DNA of 64,000 bases from Galbula dea (taxonomy: Eukaryota; Chordata; Aves; Piciformes; Galbulidae). Under the pieces are notes generated by a model that saw only the letters and a program-made list of their open reading frames with translations, did no database searches and was not told where the DNA came from. The translations under genes were made by a program, and so were the position numbers. Positions 27,901-39,900 of the stretch are shown piece by piece. Positions within the stretch are counted from its first letter, which is position 1, and each line of letters opens with the position of its first letter. The stretch spans positions 310,001 through 374,000 of the forward strand of contig VWZX01007386.1 of NCBI GenBank assembly GCA_013399015.1, in the 5' to 3' direction.

Positions 27901-30900
27901 TGTAAAATGAAGAATGGAGTATGAGAGTTGAAGAAAGAGCAGGAGCACCATAAGTTTTCAGGACAGATATCTGCAGAATTGGAGAAGTTGTGTCAGAGAC
28001 ACCTGTGGGGCTGTTTGCTGCTATAGACAAAGTAGGCAGCTGCAGATAGCAAAGCAAAGCAAGTCCCATTTGCCCTGCAAAAGATTTTCTTAAACTCAGA
28101 ATTTCTACTTCTGGCAAAAAATAGGCTGGGATGCATTAGGCAGCAGTTATTGCAGTGGGGGCTGTCCTCACCCAGCACCTGTAAGAGCTGACTTCTCATC
28201 TCAATCAGTAGCTTTTATTTTCTGTCATTTAAATGGTTAGAAAATCAAACAACAAATCCCAGGACCAAAATCCCCATTCTATTTCATATTTTACTACTTT
28301 ATTTTCATGAAACTACCATCCAAGCTGCACTGGCCTAAAGAGCTTGCAAAAATTATCACTACTTCAGCCTCCAAGTCTCCTCTGCAGGTGTTCTAGCTAC
28401 TGCAGCATCATCAGTGCAGTGTGGCATCCCTCAGGGCTTCCTGTATTGCTCTGCAATTTGTCTCTGTGGATTTAATTTGAAGATTAAGATTTCTGCTGCA
28501 AACAAGACCACTGATAATTAAAAAATATTTCCATCAACTCCTCTGTGAACAAGTTAAGCAGCTTATTTTGTTACTTTTCATCCTTGTCCTGTTCTCTCCC
28601 TGATGTGCCCTAGCAAAGATGTATAAGCCATTTTTGTGGGTTTCTCATCTATCTAGCAGTTTGTAGAAATGGAACTAGTTCCTCCAGCAGGTGATAGAAC
28701 TCAACCCATGACACAGTGAAGTAAGAACACAAATTCAGAAGGCCATTTGCCATTTCTACCAGGCAAGTCTTACTGAAACAGCATTATGTAAAACCACATG
28801 CAAAACCAGGATGTTTCTTGCCCACCTCACATTGTGAATATCATAAGAATGCACATCACAAATCTATCACCATCTGAAATTCAGGGTGTTGATGCCTTCA
28901 TTCTCCAACCTGCAGACAACTGATGAGATTTATCATTGATAATTAATAAATATTATTGATAATATATAGGCCTATTTCTGTACATCTCTTCATTTTTCTC
29001 TAGATCCCTTGGAAGCCATCTTGGCAAGGATACCCAATAGCTGAGTATTAAGGGTCTGGATGTTAATTAAAAACACACAATAAGTTTATTTGCTTAATAA
29101 TCTGTTCAAGTCACAACACAATCATTGAAAACCAGGATTTTTGGACTTTTCAGTATGGACTTTTCAGCTTTGGCAGCATAGTCATTCTACCTAGCCACCT
29201 GCTACCATGGACCATTGTTTTAATACTCATTGAAGCACACCTAACTCCCATTGGGCTACTCCAAAATCCTCTCTAAAATGGAGACACATTTTCTCTTCAA
29301 TAGTTAATCAACTTGCCAATATTTTCATTACATTCACTTCACTATCACTGAAAACCTTGCCTTGCCTGTTCAACTTTCATTTTATAAGAGCTGTGTATTA
29401 CATTTCAGCCCCATATAAGTAACATACAGGAGCAGAACATGTTTTAGCTAATTAATGCTCCTGTAACTAGAGTCTTTGAAAAATAACCATCAAATATTTA
29501 TATAATGGCTACACTAAGAGGCCCAGAAAGAAATATTGCCTTGTTCCAGGTGCTGTAGTAAGAGAGTGAAATATAAAGTCCAAAGAACTAAAGCACAAAA
29601 GACCCCAATCTGCTTCCAATACCACTTTACTCTGTATGCATTTTCATTGGCTTTGGGAGACATTCATTAGAGTGGATAAAGGTCTCATATTAAATTTCCC
29701 TATCCTTTCAAAATTAGTGTTAGCTACTATTAAGCTTTCCTCTGCACTTCAGATAAATGAACATTTTGAGACAACTGCAACACTCATGCTGAGTACCTGC
29801 AAGATATTTCACACCTACTAAGGACATAAGATATTTTTCTTGGAATTATCTGTAAATCACATTGATAGATTTTGGAAAAAGACTTTTTTTGTTTTTTTTC
29901 CAGGCTCTTAATTACTACTAAATTAAGCAATATCCACAGCCTTTTAACTAGAAGTTGAAATATATTATACCAAAAGAACGTTTTGTCAAGGGAAAAAAGG
30001 TCTAGCCAAATAAATGAATCTCTTGGCCATGGGAATTTCACTTTTTCACAATGAGGAGTAGTAACATCAAAATTAGCTACATATGACACCAATGTGATGT
30101 TAGGGAATATAGCAGACCCAAGAAAACAACAGAAACATCATCAGCTAGGGATGGGAATATAAGGAGACAAAGAAAAATCCCCTTTGCATTGAATAATTTA
30201 CCATTATATTATTTTGGCTACTCTTGTCCTTTACAGCTAGTAGAAGATAAAAGATAAAACCTTCTCAAAAGGTGCAAAAACCAGTGCAATTTAATTACTA
30301 TAGATAAAATCTAGCTGCAGCACTATAAGCTTTTCTTTGGTTCAGGGGCAGAGTTGGCTGTTTGGTTGGTCAGCTGGTTGGTTGGTTTGAGAGTGAAGGT
30401 TGTTTGGGTGTGAAGAGGGGTAGGGGAAGCATATTTATTTTGTTTTATTTCTTAGGGATGGGGTTTGGTTATTTTGAAACATCAAGAAGAAAAATCCAAT
30501 CATAACCACCATCATCAGTAGTGGTGTTATGAGCTGTGCAACCTGATTCACTGAGGACCTTAAGGACTTCCTTGCCTCAAAGTGTAATGCAGCCAATAGT
30601 TTCATGAGACATCCTTAAAACTATGCCAGCTCTAAAATTCAAGGTAGATGATCTTGGAGGGTAATCTACACTTGGTTTTAAATTTGTCATCATCTTTCCC
30701 TGAAGAGATATTTTCATCTCCTAAATGCTATTTAGTAAAACACATTTCATTCCCAACGTGCTTGAAAATGATCCTCCATTGTCAGAATGCCAAGGGGTAT
30801 CTCCAGTGTCTTCTTAGTCTATTCCTATTATGCTTTACCATACATAATACTAATTGAATACAGTACATGTCACATTTGCAGTCATTAAAGCAGCAGTACA

Positions 30901-33900
30901 ACTCAAAAGTAAGTGAACTACTGGTGCTCTACATTAGGTGAAACAACAATTAGTTTCTCCTGGACCACGAAAAAAAAGAAACAAAATAATCAAGCCCAAG
31001 AACTGCCTGAATGTCAATGGTGTTTATTGTCCTTTGTGGGAATCCAGATGGAATATCTGAGAACACTCCCAAGGTGGCTCTATCTCAGGCAACTCCTTGC
31101 CAATCCAAGGCAAAATTTGACTTGTGCTACTAGTGTTAAATAGGGTTTATGTAGAGATGACTGTCATGGCTTTGGCAGCTAGCTCACAAGGGTGTGGGTC
31201 ACCTGCAGGTATTCCTTCACAGTTTACAAAGGCATATCAAAAAATCTGGGGTTTGACATGAATGTCTTGGAAAAAAAGAGTTTTACTGTGCTTTTAACTG
31301 CTTTTCTTTGAAGCAGAGAAAGCAAATCCTGCAAATGTTTAATACTCTGGAGACTAGCAAAAGTGTTTGAAGGGTCTATATTAATGGGGTCTGTATTAGT
31401 CACTGTGTAATGTTGTGAAATACACAACAGTTAATTCTACATACACATACAAGAGTCAACACCAGGCTTATTTTATCTGACTTCTTAGCAGGCAAGTCAG
31501 AGATGCAACCATTATATGTCTAATCTTCCAATAATACTATATGGAAAATATCCACTTGTTATACTAACACTGAAACAAAAAAACCCAAACATGCATGTTC
31601 AGCATAAACCACTAGCTATGTAGAGGTTGAAAGCTCACTGTGTTTTACACCATAAACACAGCATGCTGTGTTAAGAATGTTCAGTGTTTAATGAACTTAG
31701 GGACATATTTTTCCCAGGACTAAAATCAGAAGTTGTTCTTATATGAGCTCAAAATACAATTTCAATCAATGTATAAAGCCAGCTGTACCCTTCACACGTG
31801 CCTGACCAGCATGGTCTATAAAATTCACAGCCAGATAACAGACAGCAGCTTCAGCATGTTGTAACAGGAGTTAACTAACAAAAGACTTTTTCTTCTTCTG
31901 AAGGAAAAAAATGACAAAGTTTTGTCTTGATCAGCTCTCTACACCACCATTTATTACTCTGTACATCAAGAGTGCACATCATCACTTGGAAGGGGTCTCA
32001 ACCAGAATTTGAATCCAGCTGGACTTCAGGTAAGTAATGAGTCAAATAATCAAATCCAAATCTGCTGTTACACTTTTCAGGTTCTGATGAAATTCAGAAC
32101 AGAAAGAAGCCTCCAAAACCAGCTGTTCTCAGGGGTTTTATGCAATTTGGTTATAAAAATCATAGCAGTAAGACAGTCATGTGTTAGCAGTTTTGAACCT
32201 TAACCCCAGTGCTTAGCATAAAAGAATCAGGATCTGAGATCACTTTTTTCTGTTCAGTGCAAGGGTGGCTTAGCCAGGCTGTGGAGTGAAATACAACCCA
32301 TAGCCACCTGCACCTCAGCAAACTGAGCAAGCAAAACATTAAGAGTCAAAGGGCTTTCTATTTCTTTCTATTCCTGCCAGTGATAGAACATGCATATGCT
32401 ATGCCAAGTCAGCTATACTTAAATTTTCAGATGCAGTCTGCAATTTGGTTCACATTTTGGAGGTGTTGACTGGTTGCACTGAAAGCAATATGAGCTGTAA
32501 GTTCTCAGCACCTCTGAAAAGAAATCTTAAGTTTCTCAAATTCAGTGTCAAAAACAATAGACAACCTAAAACTAGAACCCAGCAGGGACTTCCCTTCAAT
32601 AGATACAAATATCTGTGGCTTTCAAAGAGGTCCAGAGGGACAGCACAGGGCTTAGTGCACCAACATGGGATTTGGAAGACCCATGCTCAATTGACCAACT
32701 GGCTGCAGTCAACTAACTTAACCACAGTTCCCAGCTGATACAAACACAGTGCTATCCAACATCATGCACATGTGATGAGAATAAATACATTAAAGGCTGG
32801 GAGGTTCTCCTGCTGCAGCATAGAAGCTGTTCATTATGTGGGTGGAATGAAGAAATGACAGAAACCTCATGTATGGCTGGGAAGAAAGCTAAGAGCCATG
32901 CTGAGTTATTCTGAGGAAATATGAAATGACTTAACAGCTCTTTGTATTTCAGCAAATTACTGAAGAGAACCTTTCTTCATTTTAACAGCATTAAAATGTA
33001 AACACTTTTTTTTGGTTGTTGTTAGAAAAATTTGTTCATTGCCTGGCATAAGAACATTTAATTAAAGATACATGTTTTCTACTGAAATAAGATTGAAATT
33101 GCTACTTAGTAGTGCATTAAACAGCAATAACATTCACATATTTCCCAGGCAGTAAGAACCAAGCAAAACAAAACACCTTCACCATCTTATTCTTGGCTGC
33201 ACAGCATATTTTGAAATAGCAGTGTATTTCTGCAGATCCCTGATTGGGGGTTGCTGTTGCAAGAGCAGTTGACCCAAGGGTGTTCAGTACTAACTACTGT
33301 TCAGGAGTAACAAGCTGTTTTCAAGAGCAGCTCCTCAGGCTATCCAGGAGATATACCTCCAGGACATCCTATGCTTGTTGAAGCTGCAGAATCAACGGTG
33401 GAGGTGTCGGTGAGGCTGTGTTAGAAGGAAAGCAGCACATCATCTTATTTTTAAGAGACAGAATGGGTGTGATTTTCCTCTCAGTTAACAATAATGCAGG
33501 GCAAGAGCGAAGGCAGCTCAGGCCAGGTCCTAATGCACGGCCACAGGTGGGTTCCTGACCAGCCCACCAAGAGGAAGAGTGGGCAACCACGTTCTGGGTA
33601 CCTGGTCGCTGCTGGGAATGCCTCACCAGCATGGCCTGACCTTGGTTATGTCCTACACAGACACCTCCAACATTGAAATGTCCATTACCTGTTGGGGCAC
33701 CTCGTGTGAGGAACAGCTCTCTCCCTCTTACCTCAGGATCTTTCTCTATCTCCAGCCCTGCTTGCACCAGGTTGCGTTCATACTCCTCCCGCTGCAGCCG
33801 TTTCTCCTCCTCCAGGGCATCCAGAGGGCCTAGCTGCATCAGCTCCAGCTCTGGCTGCTCCCGCAGGGCACGCTGGCTACTGTCCTGCAGCTGGGGCTCA

Positions 33901-36900
33901 GCGTGGCCCTTCCCCGTCCCTCCATTTGAAACCAGTGCCAGGGAAGCAGATCCATGTGTCGGCTCTGGGGAGCCCACGCTGGGTGGGTGCTGGCCAAGGC
34001 GTTTTCGGTAGTGGTAAGCCAACACATAGTCAACCTTTCTCCTGCTGTCCCTGAAATGCATGCCACTCGGGGACACCTTGTCCATGGCACCTCCTTGCAT
34101 CCCATCCAGGTAATTGTTTATAATCTGGGAAAGAAACACACAAGTCTCACAGACAAGAAAGACCCTGGGCCTGCATTCTTCTTGGGCTTTTTGGCTTTCT
34201 CCACACAAGCACGTAAAGCTGCACAGAGTCAAAATAGGAGGTCAGCTAGAGACATGTATGACCTAAAAATAGGCACTCTGCAGACCGGATTAAGTCAGGC
34301 TGTCTGACCTCCTCCAACTGTAAACAAAGGAGAATGGTTAAAGGTAGCAGCCTTATCTCAACACATTAGAGATCTACCTGACAGGTAGCTATGGAGGCAC
34401 ACGCTAACACTGTCTCTGCCCTGCATGTACAGAGACTGTACAGGAGAAGAGACGTATTTTGAAATGGAATGGAGAAACGAGAACAAGGAACACATTACAG
34501 ATTGGGATATGAGAAAGGATGTGTTATGGAGCAAAGCTGGGCAGGGGAGGGAAGCAAAAAATTGTCCATGGGAAGAAAACTATCTGAGCTCAAATGGGAG
34601 AAATACACTCAATGTAATACAAGGATGAGAAGTGTACAGCTGGACAGAAATGCTTTGGAAAATACCAGAGATTAGAGAGGATGTGCCCCATGGATGGCTA
34701 ACAGTGGTAGCTGACCTGTATTTTAACAATTTTTTAAAAGACTATGGGACTAACTAGTAACACTGCAAAGGGAAATCAATGACCAGAATCATGCAAATTG
34801 AGTATGTTGCACTCAGTTGCTCCCTTGGATTGTCCCTGCCTCCTTATCTCTGCTCTCTGAACTCTTCTGAGGTGATCCTGCTCTAGTACTAACACCCTGG
34901 ACAGCAATTCTTCAGCACCCATGTTCAACTCTGATACCAAGTGTAAGGCATTCACTTCTGCTTCTTGTTCACAAGGGCAGCCCATATTTTTTACAAAACT
35001 GTTACCAACCACCATTTCCAGCTCAATGCTGCAGCTTAAAACCTTTCACAGAGCCCTCTACAGTGTCATGCATTAGAGTGACACCAGCCTTCCAGTGACT
35101 GGGGAACAAGACACAAGCAAACAAATAAGGTCAACCTGATCCAAAGCAATCAGCCCATAATCTAATTCCAGACATTTATGGTGGCCAAACAAGCAAGATC
35201 ACGGCAGGTACCAGTCAAAGATTTCTTTCTCTTCCTACCTCCCCTTCTGGTAATTCTGAATGCAAAGTTAACCAGGCACACTGTATGTATGTAACAAATT
35301 TCTCATTTGTTAACACAACACTAATTTCTGAAGGTATTATATAAGTGTGCATAATATTATATACCCCAACATCTCACAAATTCTTTTTTTCATTGTTCTG
35401 CTTCACTTAGATTCCCACAAAGTAGCTTTCAGTCACCATGTCACTAAATAAATCTTGGGTTTATATGCACACTACATCCTTCATTCTTTCATGAAATTAT
35501 CACCAAATAATCTGTTCTGCACATTACACTTATCACACACTTTATTTGCAGTCCCTTTTGGCATCTCTAAACTTACACTCAGCACTACATTCTGGCAGAA
35601 TAAGAAACTTCTTGAGAGACAGCATTTTATTGCAATTCCACATGTCCTAGTTAGATACATTTTCATGTAGTACTCACAGGCAACCCATGCAAACCTCCTG
35701 GATCCATCTCTGCCACAGTGAAGAAAAACCTTTTGCAGTTTTCTAGTCTCCCTTCCAAAGAGTTTCACACTACACTGCACAGGAGTAATGATGCCAACAC
35801 CACTAGGTCACTGGCCCAATGCAATGCGTTAGCTGACCTTAGAGAAGATGTGCTCTAAGCATCCTCTCCTCCCTTAGTGGCAAGTGTGGGCAGAAATGAG
35901 AAGACCAAACAAAGCACAGGAGAGGGCACAAGTTGATTGGAGAAGGTAAAAAGTCACTAAGAGTTTTTCCTGTTTATTACTGTGCATAGCCAGCTGCCAC
36001 ATCCCAGCCACCTGAGAGAGCACCATAGCAACATGTTGCTGGAGTTACACAGAATAACAGGATGAGGACATGCAGCAGTGACTCTCTCCTCCTCTCTATT
36101 GATGCTTTTCATCACTCTTTCCAGCAAAGTGTGACCCCCATTATTATGGCTGTCTATTACACAGAAAAGAAGTAAAACTCCCATTTTAAGCAAGGGCATT
36201 TTCTGGTCCTAAATTTGCACTGCTTTCCTTGCCATGTGACATTCTGGAACAAGACCTCATTAGGGAGGAATACAAGTTGCAATTTCCAAAATGTCACTGA
36301 AGAACCTATCAAGATCTTTCTCTCCTCACCTCTCATAGGCATTGTGAAAGTCAGAATCAGTGACTTAAATGGCATTCTCCAGTTTTACTTTCATTGCTTC
36401 TTGACATTTCCAAGACAAGAAGCCACTAAACCAAGCAATAAGAAAAGAGAAAGGTAGGATTGGCATCTCACAAAAATTTTATTCTAGTCCTCTAATAGCC
36501 AATATATCACTAAAACCATATGCCAAGAGATGTCTCCTGTAACCACAGCTCTGCTCTGAAGACCACAGCCACACTACACTTCCACTTTCTGATCCAGCCC
36601 AGACTAATGCCTGGGCACATGCTGGCCCTGGGTTTGCACAGGCATAGCCAATGTAGTCATCAACCTGCAGATCTTTTCCTACACTGGGGGTAATAGCAAC
36701 TTCCCTATTCCTGCTCAGAAGGATTTTGGCTAGGGTAACTAATTAAGAAATGCTTGGTGAGGCTACTACAATAGCAATTAATTCTTGCTGTACACTGAGA
36801 AAGCCTAACTGAACTATCTAAGGCTGTAGTATCTGTTTACCTGCACAGTCACTTTTCCCGGTACAGTGTGGGTTTGCCTAGCACACAGGAGTGCACCATG

Positions 36901-39900
36901 CTCTGTACACCCTGCTTCAATCTTCTTCCTCATTTCTAAGGCACTAGAGGTAAATCAATGAACATAAAATCTTACTTACAGAGCTGCTGAAGGACTCCAC
37001 ACAACTTGGAACTTCAAAAGTTCCATTGATCCTGCTGCTGTGGGTGGAAGTCTGGTTTTGAGGAACAGTGAGGTATTTGCTGTTGTAGGCTGAAAAAGAG
37101 TTCCTCCCTGATTTTGCTGTCTTCTGTAAGGAGGCTGGAGAAAAGTCTGAGAATAAGACAAAAGTATTGTTATATAAAGCAGATTTTATGAGGGTAGTTT
37201 CATAAAGCAATGGGAAATACTGCAGTTAATAGACACTAGTCAACTTCAGAATGGAGCTGAATGGAATGAGGTGCATGCAAATGCAGAGGAACAGCAGGTA
37301 CTTACCTGGATGAACTGCTGGGGAAGTGGGAACAATGATAAAACACTGCTTTTAACTTAGCACTGCCCTGGTTGGCCAAGAGTATTTGTACTCCTGCACT
37401 TCAGTCACAAGGTTAGGAGCTGGAAGGTCTGCCTTTTGCAGCCAGCTAAGCACCCTTCAGGACATGAGCAAGCTTTGTGTCTTCAGTGACTGTGTCCTGG
37501 TTCTGGGTGCAGCATTCATAACAGGTGGAAGCCAAATCATAATGAAATATGTTTGCTCAGGGCTTAGAGCTAGGCCTGAAAGGAACTGTGTTTCAGTTCT
37601 AGTGTGATGTGAATACATCTGGTGGCATCAGGTACAGATACAAACTTCTGGCTAGTGCTCGTTCTCCACTAAGAATTCCTAACTTGTGGACCTGTAATGG
37701 TGTGAAATTCTCATAAAGTACAAAGTTTATACCTACATGTTTTGGTTTGAGGGACTAATGTCTTCAACCCTTTAGTTTTAGATGTGTTCTCCATCTCTTG
37801 TACTGATAGATTACATGACCTCAAAACAGCATAATGGAGGGTCTGGTGGGGGTGGGGAATTACATGCTGCTCCCAGTTCACCACCACCACAGGTAAGCTA
37901 TACCTCTGCTACAGAGCAGTGTACAGGAACAGCAGAATATGAGAAGAATGGGTCAGGGGTAGGAAAAGAAAAATAAACCCAACCCATACAGGTGACAAAA
38001 TGATGATAAAAAGTAACAGGTACAGAAACTCTTTTGATAAACATGTTTCATAATCTTTCTCCCTCTAGTGGTCCATAACTGAAATAGGATTGATTGCTCT
38101 TTACCCATAGTATCTTTGGAAGCTTATTGGAGTGGAAAACTAAGGCTTGGTCCTTCAAGTATGAGTGTTTTCTACCAGAGAGAAGACATGAGTGCAGCAA
38201 ACCCACATATCCATGTAATCAGCCCCACTACCACTAAGATGACAAAGCACCATGCCTCTTCAGTCTGGACTTTGGCCTTCCCCAGGAAGAAGAAAGAACT
38301 GGAACATCTGTCAGCTTCTGCATACTGCTCCAGGAAGACAGTACATCCATAATATCTCTTTTTGCCTTCTTACTGGACAATCCTGGTAATGCAGTTTTCT
38401 TTCCCCACCTTCACCTTCTGCCTAAGGAAACTAAAAGCTTCAACAGCATACTACAGTTCTTTTCCACTGTGGGAAGAATTGCTGAGATTTGCTGCACTGT
38501 TATGAGAAACTGATTTCACTTTTCCCTGCAACAAGAAAGCAATTGAAAATTTGAGTAGTTTCCTCCACAACTTCCTTATGATGATGGAGACAGGGGAAGA
38601 GGGAAGGCAGGAACAGTAGTGTCTCTTACTCAGTGTTCATGTGCCTGAAGTGTGTTTCTCCCACGTTGCCGAAACAGCCAGTTGGTGGCAAAAATACCTT
38701 GCATTGCATCTCAAATGGCAGAGTAGTGAAGGAGGTAGCTGTATGCAGGAGTTCTATATACATATATATATATCTATGTAGATATATACTATCTATAGAG
38801 TTGTTCAATTATCATCTTCAAATAATTATAATTCAAGGAAATTATAACAGGATCCATTCCTAAAGATGGCTATCTTTTATTTTTTCCCCCTAGGAGGAGT
38901 TTGGGGAATGGTATGTGTAATGCTAAAATCTGGAAGTCATATTTCATCCTTATATAACTGAATCCCTTCTCTCTTTTTAGGAGTCTAAGGTAGATATTTT
39001 GTCAATTTTCTAAGCAATCTACACAGGCTGAATCTACTTACCTAAAATTACGAGCTAAAAGAGGAGCCAGTAAAATGCTAAAGAAGGAACTGTGCAGATC
39101 TTACCTCTAAGTGTTATGATTATTTTTATGTTTCCTATCAATAATAGATTAGGGTTGTGCAGCACTCGAAATGTACAGTAGACTGACTCACCAGTCTTCC
39201 TTTTCTGATCTCTCAAAGAGACTTGAACTTGTTTTACTTTAATGAAGCTTATAATTATGCCACAAGGGAAACCCCAAGGAAAATAATTAATAAGTGAAGG
39301 TTTCATTCCCAAAGGTTACACACAATGTTTCTCCAGTATTTTCAAACTAAGCCTGGCATATCTCACAGGACCTTTGCATAGTCAATTAAAGACCTTTTTT
39401 CTTCCCTGTCCTTTTAACTGAGCCTAGGAAAAAAATCTGGAGTTCATTTATAACAAGATGATTTCATTTCCATTATGCTTCCCAACCTTCAGAAACTGTG
39501 TCACAAACCTGAGGTTAACACTGGTAAGCAGGTGACTTCCAGTCAGAACAAGTTTTTTGATGGAAATGCAATTTCCAGGTCTGAGTTTGGAAGACCCTCA
39601 TTCTCCCAAAAGCTTTTCATCTTCCCAAATCACACTGACTGAACCAAAATATTTTTTTCTGAATGAGTTCCACATTTGACAGTTCTTGTCTGTGGTACTG
39701 CAGCACCTCAGAGGCTTCAGCTTCAGATGCTGCCTGACCTCATTCTACCCTGTAAGCCTTTATGGCATCTGGCCTTCCATGTTCTCATTCTGTAAATATT
39801 CTAGAGGAATTAGTATTGATAGAAACAAGCTGTGTGTATGGATGTGCATGTATATATAAATTTTTATACAGGCACACGTGCATAGCTTTGGTACATATAT

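Larger units (their letters stand above)
19547..33731. other. ANO2 intron 3 (about 14.2 kb)
   Basis: The largest intron in the window. It collects most of the insertions in the ANO2 part: the U2 pseudogene, the LINE RT remnant, the CR1 end, a stop-poor block at 27288-27790, the TTGG repeat and an 18-bp palindrome at 31655-31672. I found no additional ANO2 exon, consistent with the direct DPE-NKSQG junction known in the family. Confidence 0.75.

Noticed and set aside
28420..28475. CGIPQG phrase resembling an RT motif
   Set aside because: Only about six residues match and the YADD box does not follow; too little for a LINE call.
33494..34307. Plus-strand open frames of 84-117 codons over ANO2 exon 3
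   Set aside because: They are shadows of a GC-rich exon on the minus strand; their products have no family features.
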